This document shows, piece by piece, positions 1 to 9,461 of a stretch of 64,000 bases of DNA. The stretch lies in NCBI RefSeq assembly GCF_000300235.2, contig NZ_CP004388.1, positions 2,638,501-2,702,500 on the forward strand, given 5' to 3'. This DNA is from Thalassospira xiamenensis M-5 = DSM 17429 (lineage in GTDB: Bacteria; Pseudomonadota; Alphaproteobacteria; Rhodospirillales; Thalassospiraceae). The stretch's first letter is position 1. Every line of letters begins with the position of its first letter. The position numbers were made by a program, and so were the translations under genes. The notes beneath the pieces were generated by a model. The model was not told where the DNA came from. It saw nothing but the letters and a program-made list of their open reading frames with translations, and made no database searches.

Positions 1-131
1 AATGCTTCGTGTTTGACGGACGGGTCAGAAGAACATTCTACGAAGATCAGGACCTTGGTCAGTCGGATGAGATTCTTTTCCGACTGGTATTCAAAACACT
101 TGGCGAATTTGCGTCAGCAGCCGGATTATAA
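1..131 (+). CDS. lptD: LPS-assembly protein LptD, C-terminal fragment
   Basis: Only the last 42 codons are inside the window, read in the frame that starts at base 3 and ends with TAA at 129-131. The peptide contains VFDGRVRRTFYEDQDLG and ends in a hydrophobic strand-like tail, as expected for the final beta strands of an outer-membrane barrel. LptD places lipopolysaccharide in the outer leaflet together with LptE. The assignment rests mainly on context: surA follows 12 bases later, and lptD-surA-pdxA-rsmA is a conserved proteobacterial order. The short fragment alone would not be diagnostic. Confidence 0.75.
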   Translation, partial: CFVFDGRVRRTFYEDQDLGQSDEILFRLVFKTLGEFASAAGL

Positions 132-143
132 GGCAGTATAACT

Positions 144-1415
144 TTGCATAGCACCAGACTTTCTCATCTCGTCGCAGCAATTGCTGTCATGCTTTTTGCT
201 GCTGTTTCGATATCGACAGCAAGAGCTCAAAGCACGATCGGCGTCGCAGCTGTCGTCAATGATGCCCCGATTTCGGTGGTCGATCTGGTAGAACGCATCA
301 AGCTTGTCGCTGCCTCTTCCAATATTCCGATGAGCCCGCAACGAAGCCAGGAGATGGCACCACAGATTTTACAGCAGTTGATCAATGAAAAGCTGCAACT
401 GCAGGAATCTGAACGTCGCGGCTTTGAGGTGACGGACGCAGATATTGATCGCGCCAAAACCCTGATCGAGCAAAATTCCGGATTGCCAACGGGGGGGCTT
501 GACCAGTTTCTGGCTCAGAATGGTATCGCATCAGAAACCATAAGAAACCAGATCCGTCCCCAAATTGCATGGCAGAAACTTTTGGGTTCCATGCGTCGCG
601 AAATCGAGATTTCCGATACAGAAATTGATGACAACCTCGAACGTATTCGCAGCAACCAGGGTAAGCCGCGTAACAATGTTCAGGAAATTTTCCTGCCTGT
701 CGATAATCCGCAGGACGAAACCAAAGTTTACCAGAATGCCCGCGAGGTGATCCGGGCCCTTGAACAGGGGGCTAATTTTGGCGGCCTGGCGAGACAGTTT
801 TCGGCAAGCTCAAGTGCAGCAAACGGTGGTAACCTTGGCTGGCTTTATTCCGGTGAAATGGCCGGAGAATTGCAGCAGGCCATTAACCAGATGCAGCCGG
901 GCGATGTAAGTGATCCTATCAGAACCATTCGCGGATATTACATCCTGAAACTGCTTGAACGCCGTCGGGGAGATGCCAACGCCCTGACTGATGTCCGGCT
1001 TGATCTATATCAGCTCTTTGTTCCGATTGCAGCCAACACGCCCCAAGATGAGGTCAACTCCAAACTTGGTATCCTGCAAAATGCCAAAGAAACTGCCGAT
1101 AGTTGCCAATCATTGGCAAATGTCGCGGTTGACCTTGGTTCGGACATGAGCGGAAAGACCGAAGGCATATCACCAAACGATCTTGCAGGGCCTGTACGCA
1201 ATGCCGTCGCAAATCTGGATAAAGGCGGTATTTCCGATCTGATCAAGGTTGATGGTGGTGCCCTGCTTGTCATGGTTTGCGACAAGACCGAAGAAAGTAC
1301 TCTTCCTGACCGGGAAAGCATCCGCCAACGTCTTGAAATGGAACGCCTCGAAATTCTGGCGCGCCGTAAACTGCGTGAATTGCGCCGTAATGCGTTTATC
1401 GATATCCGGATGTAA
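144..1415 (+). CDS. surA: Periplasmic chaperone / peptidyl-prolyl isomerase SurA
   Basis: A 423-residue exported protein. The start is a TTG at 144, preceded by an AAGG ribosome-binding sequence just after the lptD stop; the first ATG (189) would cut most of the signal peptide. Residues 1-28 form a signal peptide ending STARA. A SurA-type N-terminal helical region follows (about 35-165), then a parvulin (PPIC) rotamase domain at about 176-277 with the GGNLGWL element. The remaining C-terminal region is a weaker second rotamase-like segment. SurA escorts unfolded outer-membrane proteins to the Bam complex, and LptD is a known SurA client, which fits the gene order. Confidence 0.92.
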   Translation: MHSTRLSHLVAAIAVMLFAAVSISTARAQSTIGVAAVVNDAPISVVDLVERIKLVAASSNIPMSPQRSQEMAPQILQQLINEKLQLQESERRGFEVTDADIDRAKTLIEQNSGLPTGGLDQFLAQNGIASETIRNQIRPQIAWQKLLGSMRREIEISDTEIDDNLERIRSNQGKPRNNVQEIFLPVDNPQDETKVYQNAREVIRALEQGANFGGLARQFSASSSAANGGNLGWLYSGEMAGELQQAINQMQPGDVSDPIRTIRGYYILKLLERRRGDANALTDVRLDLYQLFVPIAANTPQDEVNSKLGILQNAKETADSCQSLANVAVDLGSDMSGKTEGISPNDLAGPVRNAVANLDKGGISDLIKVDGGALLVMVCDKTEESTLPDRESIRQRLEMERLEILARRKLRELRRNAFIDIRM

Positions 1416-1435
1416 TCCGGAAAGGACGCCAGCCG

Positions 1436-2467
1436 ATGAGCAACATCAAGCCGATTGCAATGACACTGGGAGAACCGGGCGGCATCGGCCCGGAGCTCGC
1501 CCTCAAGGCGTGGCTGTCGCGCAAAGACCATGTACTGCCTCCATTTTTCATTCTCAGTCCCAAGACAATCATGGATCAAACCATCGAAAGTCTTGGGCTG
1601 CGGGTAAAAACCAAGGTGATAAACGAGGTCAGCCAAACAGGTAAGTTCTTTGAGGACGCCCTTCCGGTTTTTGAAATTCCCGGCACTGCACAAGATATCA
1701 AACATGGAACTGCATCCAGCAAAACCGCATCTATTGTAATAGACAGCATTACCCATGCCGTTAACTTGACGCGATCAGGAACAGCAAGTGCTGTGGTAAC
1801 CAACCCGATTCAGAAGAGCGCGCTTTATCAAGCCGGTTTCAAACATCCCGGCCATACCGAATTTCTGGCAGAGCTTTCTGGTCCGGGCACCATCCCGGTT
1901 ATGATGTTGGCCAATAGTCAATTGCGCGTCGTACCGATGACAATCCACATCGCCCTTTCGGAAGTGCCAAAGCAACTTACCAGTGAAATGATCAAACAAT
2001 TGGTCCGCATCACGTCAAAGTCGTTGCAACGGGATTTTGGGCTGGAAAAACCAAGGCTTGCGATTGCCGGATTAAACCCGCATGCAGGTGAAGATGGATC
2101 AATGGGCGACGAAGAAATCAGGATAATACGTCCTGCCATAAAGGCATTGCAGAATGAGGGGTTTGATGTCGTTGGGCCCCTCCCCGCAGATACCATGTTC
2201 CATGCCGAGGCACGTGCAAACTACGATGTCGCCCTATGTTCCTATCATGATCAGGCTCTGATTCCGGTCAAAACACTTGATTTCCATGGCGGTGTGAACG
2301 TCACGCTAGGATTGCCCTTTATCAGAACGTCCCCTGATCACGGGACGGCTCTTGATATCGCAGGTAAAGGCATCGCACGGCCTGACAGCCTGATCGCGGC
2401 CATCAAAATGGCGGCTGAGATGGCACATAAACGAGTAGCCGGCAACGCTGCCTCACAAGGAGCCTGA
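1436..2467 (+). CDS. pdxA: 4-hydroxythreonine-4-phosphate dehydrogenase
   Basis: A 343-residue enzyme of the deoxyxylulose-5-phosphate-dependent pyridoxal phosphate route. It oxidises 4-phosphohydroxy-L-threonine with NAD to the precursor that PdxJ condenses. The N-terminus [12 protein letters not shown] is the family signature. The three metal-binding histidines are visible as GHTEF (H140), NPHAGEDG (H216) and [11 protein letters not shown] (H271). ATG start 20 bases after surA, and 4 bases before the rsmA start, so clearly co-transcribed. Length is normal for the family. Confidence 0.95.
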   Translation: MSNIKPIAMTLGEPGGIGPELALKAWLSRKDHVLPPFFILSPKTIMDQTIESLGLRVKTKVINEVSQTGKFFEDALPVFEIPGTAQDIKHGTASSKTASIVIDSITHAVNLTRSGTASAVVTNPIQKSALYQAGFKHPGHTEFLAELSGPGTIPVMMLANSQLRVVPMTIHIALSEVPKQLTSEMIKQLVRITSKSLQRDFGLEKPRLAIAGLNPHAGEDGSMGDEEIRIIRPAIKALQNEGFDVVGPLPADTMFHAEARANYDVALCSYHDQALIPVKTLDFHGGVNVTLGLPFIRTSPDHGTALDIAGKGIARPDSLIAAIKMAAEMAHKRVAGNAASQGA

Positions 2468-2471
2468 CATC

Positions 2472-3338
2472 GTGTCAGACCAGAACAACGAAACCACCAG
2501 CCTTGCCAATGATGGGCTTCCACCCTTGCGCGACGTCATTGCAACGCATGAACTGTCCGCGCAGAAGAAGTTTGGCCAGAATTTCCTTTTTGATCTGAAC
2601 CTGACCGGGCGGATCGCGCGCGCGGCTGCACCACTGGATGACGCAACCGTAATTGAAATCGGTCCAGGCCCCGGTGGTCTGACACGCGCCTTGCTTTATC
2701 ATGGCGCAAAGAACTTGACGGTTATCGAACGTGATCCCCGTTGCCAACCGGTTCTTGAACAAATCAGCAATCACTATCCGGGGGCGCTTCATGTGATCGA
2801 TGGGGATGCGCTTGACGTTGATGTTACGTCACTCGGCCCGGCTCCGCGAAAGATTGTCGCCAACCTTCCCTATAACGTGGGTACGCAACTTTTGCTGGGT
2901 TGGCTGATGCAGATTGATCAGTTTGCCAGCCTGACCTTGATGTTCCAGAAAGAAGTCGCAGAGCGCGTTGTCGCCGCCCCGAAAAGCAAGGCCTATGGCC
3001 GCCTTTCGGTCCTGTGCCAGTATTTATGTGACTGCCAGATACTTTTTGATGTGCACCGTAGTGCCTTCACCCCACCGCCCAAGGTAACCTCAGCTGTCGT
3101 TCAACTGCGTCCCAAAACAGATCGCGGCGAAGCTGTAAATCTTGTCAGTCTGGGCAAGATCACACAGGCAGCCTTTGGCCAAAGGCGCAAGATGCTGCGC
3201 GCCAGCCTGAAGACATTGAACATGGATGTCGGAATGTTGTTGGAACGTGCACAAATTACAGAGACAGCACGTGCAGAAGAATTAAGTGTAGCCGATTTCG
3301 TTCGACTAACACTTGTTCATGACGAAATGGTCGCCTGA
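2472..3338 (+). CDS. rsmA: 16S rRNA dimethyladenosine methyltransferase RsmA/KsgA
   Basis: A 288-residue S-adenosylmethionine-dependent enzyme that dimethylates the two adjacent adenines in the 3' terminal hairpin of 16S rRNA late in 30S assembly. Visible motifs are KKFGQNFL near the N-terminus, the SAM-binding [11 protein letters not shown], and the catalytic motif NLPYNVGT. The start is a GTG at 2472, four bases after pdxA, with AAGGAGCC overlapping the pdxA end as ribosome-binding site. It has a short N-terminal extension relative to E. coli. A near-perfect palindrome overlaps its stop codon. Confidence 0.95.
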   Translation: MSDQNNETTSLANDGLPPLRDVIATHELSAQKKFGQNFLFDLNLTGRIARAAAPLDDATVIEIGPGPGGLTRALLYHGAKNLTVIERDPRCQPVLEQISNHYPGALHVIDGDALDVDVTSLGPAPRKIVANLPYNVGTQLLLGWLMQIDQFASLTLMFQKEVAERVVAAPKSKAYGRLSVLCQYLCDCQILFDVHRSAFTPPPKVTSAVVQLRPKTDRGEAVNLVSLGKITQAAFGQRRKMLRASLKTLNMDVGMLLERAQITETARAEELSVADFVRLTLVHDEMVA

Positions 3339-3353
3339 TCAGGCGGCCATTTC
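3324..3353. repeat. Palindrome at the rsmA/gmk convergent junction
   Basis: A GAAATGG/CCATTTC inverted repeat flanks TCGCCTGATCAGGCG, giving an almost perfect dyad over about 30 bases that includes the last codons and stop of rsmA. It lies between the convergent genes rsmA and gmk. There is no U-tract, so it is a weak or factor-dependent terminator or an mRNA 3' stabiliser rather than a textbook intrinsic terminator. Confidence 0.45.
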
Positions 3354-3359
3354 GGATCA

Positions 3360-3992
3360 TCAATCTGTCAAAAGCTTTTTAACGAACCCCGGCAGTTGGG
3401 ATTGGCGTTCGCGTTTAACGCGTTCTGCACCAATGATATGTTGTACATCGGCAAGACAACGTTCAAGGTCATCATTGATCAGAACATAGTCAAATTCTTC
3501 CCAATGGCTGATTTCGGCACCGGCTTTTGCCATACGCTTCATGATCACATCATCAGCATCCTGTCCCCGGTCACGAAGACGGCGTTCAAGCTCGGCCGAC
3601 GAGGGCGGCAGGATGAAGACAGAAACAACATCATCCCCACCCTTCTCGCGTATTTGCCGCGCGCCTTGCCAGTCAATGTCAAACAGAACATCGTGGCCTT
3701 CGGAAAGCGCCTTTTCGACCGGGCCGCTCGGCGTGCCATAATAGTTGCCAAACACTTCCGCCCATTCCAGCAATTCATCATCGGCGATCATATGCTTGAA
3801 GGCATCAACGGATTTGAAGAAGTAGTGTACCCCTTCTTCCTCGCCCGGACGCGCTGCACGTGTTGTCGCAGAAACCGAAAGAGAAATCTGGCTGTCTTTT
3901 TCCAAAATCTGGCGTGTGATCGTGGTTTTCCCTGCCCCTGAAGGGGCACAGAATACCAGCATCACACCACGACGTTTTGCCTGATCCGTCAT
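3360..3992 (-). CDS. gmk: Guanylate kinase
   Basis: A 210-residue kinase that phosphorylates GMP to GDP with ATP. The P-loop APSGAGKTT is near the N-terminus, followed by the GMP-binding segment SATTRAARPGEEEGVHYFF. The start chosen is the ATG at 3992, with AAGGA seven bases upstream; a TTG at 4010 in the same frame would overlap yicC and has no such site. It follows yicC by about ten bases. The yicC-gmk pairing is a common proteobacterial arrangement. Confidence 0.95.
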   Translation of the reverse strand: MTDQAKRRGVMLVFCAPSGAGKTTITRQILEKDSQISLSVSATTRAARPGEEEGVHYFFKSVDAFKHMIADDELLEWAEVFGNYYGTPSGPVEKALSEGHDVLFDIDWQGARQIREKGGDDVVSVFILPPSSAELERRLRDRGQDADDVIMKRMAKAGAEISHWEEFDYVLINDDLERCLADVQHIIGAERVKRERQSQLPGFVKKLLTD

Positions 3993-4002
3993 CGGATTGT
4001 CC

Positions 4003-4887
4003 TTATTCAACGTTCTGAACCTGCTCGCGCAGTTGATCGATTATGACCTTAAGCTCCATACCACAATTGGTCAGTTCGATATCATTCGCCTTGGAACAGA
4101 GCGTATTGGCTTCACGATTGAATTCCTGACATTGGAAATCAAGTTTACGGCCAATCGCACCGCCTTTTTGGATCATGTCGCGTGCGGCGATGATATGGGC
4201 TTTAAGTCGATCGATTTCCTCCCGAACATCCGCCTTGGTCGCAAGCAAAACTGCTTCCTGATGAAGCCGTTCGGGATCGAACTTGCCTGTTTCCATCAGC
4301 TCATCGATCTGACGCTTGAGCTTTGCCTTGATCGCATCGCTTCGAACGGACGCGCAATTTTCAGCTCTCAGGACGGTTTCCTCAATACGATCAATATGAC
4401 CGCGCAGCATTTCGTCAAGCTTCGCTCCTTCTTCGGCACGATGTGCTGCCAGTTGATCAAGCGCCTCGCCAAAGCTTTCAAGGATCGCGGCATCCAGATT
4501 TTCGCGACTGTCGTCGTCTTCCTGCTGTTCGACCGCTTCGAGAACGCCACGCACATTCATCAAATCTGCAATCGTCCCGGCCGAAAGACTACTGGCGCGA
4601 TCAAATTCTTCGGCCAGCGCAACCAATTCGGCAAGTAGATCGCGGTTAATGCGATAGGCACTGGTTTCCCCGGGGCGGACAACATTTAACGTGACCCCCA
4701 TATTGCCTCGCTTAAACCGTTTGACGACGGCGTCTCGTACAACAGGCTCCAGACGTTCAAAGCCGCCGTTAAGGCGCGTACGAACGTCCAATCCCTTGCC
4801 ATTGACACTGCGAAGCTCCCAGGTCCAGCCAAAGCCTTCTGCACCGCCGTCGGTGCGGGCGAACCCGGTCATGCTTGATACGGTCAT
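4003..4887 (-). CDS. yicC: YicC-family endoribonuclease
   Basis: A 294-residue protein starting MTVSSMTGFART, the hallmark of the YicC family. The C-terminal half holds the conserved segment ending in CSKANDIELTNCGMELKVIIDQLREQVQNVE-type sequence, the DUF1732 region. E. coli YicC has been described as an endoribonuclease that acts on small RNA; the role here is by family only. It starts with ATG and is co-oriented with gmk immediately downstream. Confidence 0.88.
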   Translation of the reverse strand: MTVSSMTGFARTDGGAEGFGWTWELRSVNGKGLDVRTRLNGGFERLEPVVRDAVVKRFKRGNMGVTLNVVRPGETSAYRINRDLLAELVALAEEFDRASSLSAGTIADLMNVRGVLEAVEQQEDDDSRENLDAAILESFGEALDQLAAHRAEEGAKLDEMLRGHIDRIEETVLRAENCASVRSDAIKAKLKRQIDELMETGKFDPERLHQEAVLLATKADVREEIDRLKAHIIAARDMIQKGGAIGRKLDFQCQEFNREANTLCSKANDIELTNCGMELKVIIDQLREQVQNVE

Positions 4888-5076
4888 ATTCTTATCCAGT
4901 CTGAATTGTCGGTTGCCCGTTTATAACGGTTGTGCCTCGGCGCGCCAAGGGATTGTCGTTTGATGATCGATCATCAAGACAGACAGTTATTGCCCGCATT
5001 TCATAATGCTGCCCTAATGCTGTCCCATGTTCCGCGCGAACAATTCGGAACATGCCCAACGGGATCACGAGCAACC

Positions 5077-5901
5077 ATGTCACTGCAATACCACGCCATC
5101 CTGATTACCGGTGCCAGCTCGGGCATCGGGGCCGCCCTTGCGCGTCACTATGCCCGCACCGGGGTCACCCTGTTTATCAGCGGCCGGGACCAAACACGTT
5201 TGAAACTGGTCGAAAATGAATGCCGCGCTGCAGGGGCAAATGTATTTGCCGATGTGCTTGATGTGACCGAACGCGAAACGATGGCTGAATATGTTACCAA
5301 ATGCGACCAGATTACACCGCTGAGCCTGATTGTCGCCAATGCGGGTATTTCAGCCGGAACCGGCAGCGAGGGTGAAGACCCCGATCAGGTACGCGATATT
5401 TTTGCAACCAATGTTGCGGGTGTTCTCAACACGATTGATCCTGCCATCGCCTTCATGTCCGCACGTAGGCACGGCCAGATCGCACTGGTTTCATCGCAGG
5501 CATCTTGGCGTGGTCTTCCGTCCGCCCCGGCTTACTGTGCCAGCAAGGCCGCCGTAAGGACGTATGGTGAAGGACTCCGGGGTGCCCTTGCCCCCTTCGG
5601 GATAAAGGTGAATGTGATTTGTCCGGGATTTGTCAAAAGCCGCATTACCGATGCCAACGACTTTCCCATGCCATTCTTCATGCAGGCCGACAAGGCCGCA
5701 ATCAAGATTGATAAAGGCCTGTCGAAGAACAAGGGAATGATAGCTTTTCCCTGGCAAATGAACATTCTGGTTGGTGTTCTGAAAATGGTCCCTCAATCAC
5801 TGCTGGACATGGCGGCATCGCGCATCCCGCGAAAGGCATCGAAAAGCCAAACGCGCCAAAGACTGGCATCAACGTCCGAACATATACAGCCGCGTCAATA
5901 A
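5077..5901 (+). CDS. Short-chain dehydrogenase/reductase (SDR)
   Basis: A 274-residue NAD(P)-dependent oxidoreductase. The Rossmann motif TGASSGIG is near the start, followed by NAGIS and a catalytic Ser (SSQAS) plus YCASK. The start is taken at the ATG at 5077 because the reading frame upstream lacks SDR sequence, although its ribosome-binding site is poor. The substrate cannot be told from sequence. It lies alone on the plus strand, divergent from yicC and convergent with mltG. A similar but distinct SDR is found after purF. Confidence 0.85.
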   Translation: MSLQYHAILITGASSGIGAALARHYARTGVTLFISGRDQTRLKLVENECRAAGANVFADVLDVTERETMAEYVTKCDQITPLSLIVANAGISAGTGSEGEDPDQVRDIFATNVAGVLNTIDPAIAFMSARRHGQIALVSSQASWRGLPSAPAYCASKAAVRTYGEGLRGALAPFGIKVNVICPGFVKSRITDANDFPMPFFMQADKAAIKIDKGLSKNKGMIAFPWQMNILVGVLKMVPQSLLDMAASRIPRKASKSQTRQRLASTSEHIQPRQ

Positions 5902-5921
5902 AAACGGGGATAACCAGTTAC

Positions 5922-6896
5922 TTATTGGCGATCCCGGATGCGGCGCCAACGCGTGACATTGCGGTTATGCTCGTCCAAAGTCCGGGCAAAGGCATGACCG
6001 CCCGTTCCATCCGCGACGAAATAAACCTCGTCAGTTTCGGCAGGATGCAAAACGGCATAGATCGCGTCACGTCCAGGATTTGTTATCGGTCCCGGTGGTA
6101 ACCCGGATGACACATAAGTATTGTAGGGACTATCGAATTTCAAATCAGCACGCGTCAAGGCACGGTCAAGCGGTTCATCCCGGCTGATTGCATAAGCGAC
6201 CGTCGGATCGGACTGCAAACGCATATTCATTCTGAGCCGGTTGACAAAAACCCCCGCAACACGTGGACGTTCCGCAGCAACACCGGTTTCCCGTTCTACA
6301 ATCGATGCCAGAACAATCGCTTCTTCGATGGTATCATACGGCAGATTGGCTTCTCGTCCCGGCCATAACTGGGTTACCAGCGCATCATGTGCTGCTGCCA
6401 TACGATCAATGATGCTTTGTTTCGTATCACCGAACGAAAACTGATAGGTCTCTGGCAGAAGCATACCATCAGGCGGAACATCAGAAATTTCACCAATGAG
6501 ACCATCTACAAGATTGATACGGGTGACGATCTCGCTTGAGCGCAGCCCTTCAGGGATCGTCACAAACCGTTTTACAGTATCGCCGGTCGCAAGAATTTCT
6601 GCGGCCTGTTTGGGGCTGACACGCGCAGGAAAATGATATTCTCCTGCGCGCAATGCCCGATCAAGCCCGGCGATGCGGACGCCAAGCAGAAACACAAGCG
6701 GTTCCTGAATAATATTTTGGCGGCGAAAGATGTCCGCAATCCCGCGAACACCGGTACCCTGCGGGATAACAATATCACTGCCCTGCGCCAGCTTGCTGGG
6801 CGATGTATACTGCACATAAACATACACCGCCGCCCCACCAATGGTGAGCGCGGCGGTGATGCATAAAAAGCCAAGAACAAGCAGAAAACGCTTCAA
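5922..6896 (-). CDS. mltG: Endolytic murein transglycosylase MltG
   Basis: A 324-residue inner-membrane protein with one N-terminal membrane helix (about 3-28) and a periplasmic YceG domain. The catalytic glutamate region reads ASIVERETG (E201/E203), followed by the family motif RLQSDPTV and the PYNTY...GLPPGPI segment. MltG cleaves nascent glycan strands and is thought to set their length. The start is TTG at 6896 with AGGGAA seven bases upstream; no ATG is available nearby. It sits 33 bases downstream of fabF, as commonly seen (fabF-mltG). Confidence 0.93.
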   Translation of the reverse strand: MKRFLLVLGFLCITAALTIGGAAVYVYVQYTSPSKLAQGSDIVIPQGTGVRGIADIFRRQNIIQEPLVFLLGVRIAGLDRALRAGEYHFPARVSPKQAAEILATGDTVKRFVTIPEGLRSSEIVTRINLVDGLIGEISDVPPDGMLLPETYQFSFGDTKQSIIDRMAAAHDALVTQLWPGREANLPYDTIEEAIVLASIVERETGVAAERPRVAGVFVNRLRMNMRLQSDPTVAYAISRDEPLDRALTRADLKFDSPYNTYVSSGLPPGPITNPGRDAIYAVLHPAETDEVYFVADGTGGHAFARTLDEHNRNVTRWRRIRDRQ

Positions 6897-6929
6897 GGGG
6901 TTTCCCTCTGTCAGGTTGAATCTGCTGTC

Positions 6930-8189
6930 TTAAACGCCTTTGAAGACCAGCGAAGCATTGGTACCGCCAAAGCCGAACGAGTTCGACAGGGCGACATTGA
7001 CCTTGCGTTTCTTCGCTTCAAGCGGAACCAGATCAATTCCGAGGCAAGCTTCGGAAGGATTGCGCAGGTTCAGGGTCGGCGGAACAATACCTTCATGGAT
7101 TGCAAGGATCGAGAACACAGCCTCGATCGCACCTGCTGCGCCAAGAAGATGGCCCGTTGCCGATTTGGTCGAGGACATCGAAAGTGTCGATACCGAATCC
7201 CCGAACAGACGTTTTACCGCACCGAGTTCGATTTCATCACCCAACGGAGTCGACGTACCATGTGCGTTTACATAATCGACGTCTTCCGGGTTAACGCCCG
7301 CATTGCGAAGGGCATTGCGCATCGAACGGAAACCACCATTGCCGTCTTCGGCAGGTGCCGTGATGTGATAAGCGTCGCCCGACATGCCATAACCGGCAAC
7401 TTCGGCATAGATTCTAGCGCCACGGGCTTTGGCGTGCTCGTATTCTTCAAGTACCACACAACCGGCACCTTCCCCCATGACAAAACCGTCACGGCCCTGA
7501 TCCCAAGGACGCGATGCTTCGGTCGGGGTATCGTTGTAACCGGTGGACAAGGCACGCGCCGCAGCAAAGCCCGCCATACCCAACCGGCAAACAGCGGCTT
7601 CAGCCCCCCCGGCAACCATAACATCGGCATCGCCCAGCATGATCATGCGCGATGCGTCGCCAATGGCGTGCGCACCGGTTGAACATGCCGTAACGACAGC
7701 ATGGTTCGGGCCTTTAAGGCCATGTTTGATCGAAACCTGGCCGGAAACCAGATTGATCAGGCAGGACGGAATGAAGAATGGGCTGACACGGCGGGTTTTG
7801 CCGTTATTCACCAGCTCCGTGGCTTCGGAGATCTTCGGCAAACCACCAATACCCGAACCGATCAAAACACCAGTATTTTCCTGGTCTTCATCAGTTTCAG
7901 GCTTCCAGCCGGAATCGGCCAGTGCCTGGTCGGCAGCGGCAACACCATAGACGATGAAATCGTCCATTTTTTTCATGTCTTTGATCGAGACATGATCTTC
8001 CGCGTTGAAAAGTCCGTCACCCACACCGCGCGGCACAAGGCCAGCGATCTTGGCCGGGATATCGGACACATCGAAAGTGTCGATGCTTTTGATTCCGGAT
8101 TGGCCGTCCAGCAATTTCTGCCAGGTGTTCTGTGCGCCGCTGGCAAGCGGAGTAACAGCACCAATACCGGTAACAACTACGCGTCTCAT
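6930..8189 (-). CDS. fabF: 3-oxoacyl-ACP synthase II
   Basis: A 419-residue thiolase-fold condensing enzyme that elongates acyl-ACP with malonyl-ACP. The catalytic triad is clear: Cys169 in TACSTGAHA, His310 in VNAHGTSTPLGD and His347 in KSATGHLLGAAG. ATG start. It is the last of the fabD-fabG-acpP-fabF run and is separated from acpP by a hairpin terminator at 8228-8260, so its level may be set by read-through or its own promoter. Confidence 0.96.
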   Translation of the reverse strand: MRRVVVTGIGAVTPLASGAQNTWQKLLDGQSGIKSIDTFDVSDIPAKIAGLVPRGVGDGLFNAEDHVSIKDMKKMDDFIVYGVAAADQALADSGWKPETDEDQENTGVLIGSGIGGLPKISEATELVNNGKTRRVSPFFIPSCLINLVSGQVSIKHGLKGPNHAVVTACSTGAHAIGDASRMIMLGDADVMVAGGAEAAVCRLGMAGFAAARALSTGYNDTPTEASRPWDQGRDGFVMGEGAGCVVLEEYEHAKARGARIYAEVAGYGMSGDAYHITAPAEDGNGGFRSMRNALRNAGVNPEDVDYVNAHGTSTPLGDEIELGAVKRLFGDSVSTLSMSSTKSATGHLLGAAGAIEAVFSILAIHEGIVPPTLNLRNPSEACLGIDLVPLEAKKRKVNVALSNSFGFGGTNASLVFKGV

Positions 8190-8227
8190 CCCGCACTACG
8201 CCTTTATTTTATGAATACAGCAAAGAC

Positions 8228-8260
8228 GAAAAGGGCGCCTGAGGATGCCCTCTGGCGCCC
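8228..8260 (-). terminator. Terminator/attenuator after acpP
   Basis: On the minus strand GGGCGCC, a 14-base inner segment and GGCGCCC form a strong stem followed by TTTTCG. It lies 17 bases after the acpP stop and before fabF. ACP is usually needed in large excess over the condensing enzyme, so partial termination here would fit. Confidence 0.75.
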
Positions 8261-8276
8261 ATGTCTCACGGCAAGA

Positions 8277-8513
8277 TTAGCCGTTCGCCTTTTCGATGAA
8301 GTCGATCGCGTCTTTAACGGTCAGAATTTTTTCTGCTGCGTCATCAGGAATTTCGCAACCAAATTCTTCTTCAAACGCCATGACCAGCTCGACAGTGTCC
8401 AGGCTGTCGGCGCCCAGATCGTCGATGAAGCTTGCGTTTTCGGTGACCTTGTCTTCCTCGACACCGAGGTGCTCGACAACGATCTTCTTCACGCGATCTG
8501 CGACATCACTCAT
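8277..8513 (-). CDS. acpP: Acyl carrier protein
   Basis: A 78-residue acidic four-helix protein with the phosphopantetheine attachment motif [10 protein letters not shown]; Ser37 is the modified residue. It carries growing acyl chains for FabF, FabG and FabD encoded around it, and for lipid A and phospholipid synthesis. Length and sequence are typical. It has a 169-base upstream gap in which a TATAGA -10-like box on the minus strand suggests its own promoter. Confidence 0.98.
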   Translation of the reverse strand: MSDVADRVKKIVVEHLGVEEDKVTENASFIDDLGADSLDTVELVMAFEEEFGCEIPDDAAEKILTVKDAIDFIEKANG

Positions 8514-8682
8514 AGCTCAAATCCTTCAATAGGTTTTCTGTCAGTTGGTTTTGATTGGTTCTTCGCGCCTTCCCCCTATTGAAGGAATTTGCGAGGACCG
8601 GAATCCGACAACCGCAATTGCCGGTTTCGTGATTTTCTATAGCGGCCTCTTTTAAACAGAAAAGCAAGCAACCCGCAACGGG

Positions 8683-9423
8683 TTAAATCATCGCCATTCC
8701 GCCATTCACATGCAAGGTCTGCCCCGTGACATAAGCGGCTTCGTCGCTTGCCAGATACAGAACCGCTGCTGCGATCTCTTTGCTTTCCCCCATGCGCCCG
8801 GCAGGAACATTGGTCAGAAGCTTTTCTTTCTGTCCGTCATCAAGCTCGTCAGTCATCGCCGTGGTAATGAACCCCGGTGCAACACAGTTAACAGTAATTC
8901 CGCGCGATGCAACTTCCTGTGCCAAGGATTTTGACCATCCGATCATTCCGGCCTTCGCTGCCGAATAGTTGGTCTGGCCCGGATTCCCTGTCACACCAAC
9001 GATCGAGGTAATATTGATAATACGGCCATGACGGCGTTTCATCATCCCGCGCAACGAGTTCCGCGCAAGCTTGAAAGCAGCCGTCAAGTTCACATCGAGA
9101 ACCGCCTGCCAGTCTTCGTCTTTCATGCGCATCGCAAGCTGATCACGGGTAATACCAGCATTATTGACCAGAATGTCAAGCTGACCGCCAAGGGCTTCTT
9201 CGGCATCCTTGATCAGACCGGCAACCGATTCCTGATCAGAAAGGTTACCCGGAACGACAACAGCATTTTCACCAATTTCCGCAGCAACAGCCTGAAGGCG
9301 TTCTACGCGCGTGCCCGAAAGAGCAACCTTTGCACCGGCCGCAGCCAGAATTTTGGCAATTTCACCGCCGATACCACCAGTCGCGCCGGTTACAAGTGCG
9401 GTCTTGCCTGCAAGATCAAACAT
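8683..9423 (-). CDS. fabG: 3-oxoacyl-ACP reductase
   Basis: A 246-residue SDR enzyme that reduces 3-oxoacyl-ACP with NADPH. TGATGGIGG (cofactor), NNAGIT, and the catalytic Ser140, Tyr153 and Lys157 (NYSAAK) are all present. The start is the ATG at 9423, with AAGGGA seven bases upstream; a TTG one codon earlier is less likely. It follows fabD by 38 bases. A small AACCCG/CGGGTT hairpin abuts its stop codon and may act as a weak terminator. Confidence 0.97.
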   Translation of the reverse strand: MFDLAGKTALVTGATGGIGGEIAKILAAAGAKVALSGTRVERLQAVAAEIGENAVVVPGNLSDQESVAGLIKDAEEALGGQLDILVNNAGITRDQLAMRMKDEDWQAVLDVNLTAAFKLARNSLRGMMKRRHGRIINITSIVGVTGNPGQTNYSAAKAGMIGWSKSLAQEVASRGITVNCVAPGFITTAMTDELDDGQKEKLLTNVPAGRMGESKEIAAAVLYLASDEAAYVTGQTLHVNGGMAMI

Positions 9424-9461
9424 CAATCTATCCCTTTGGGTTCGTCTGTTTCGAGCAACGC

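Noticed and set aside
5077..5901. SDR at 5077 as a duplicate of the SDR at 21405
   Set aside because: They share only family motifs (TGASxGIG, NAG, YxxxK); the rest differs, so they are not recent copies.
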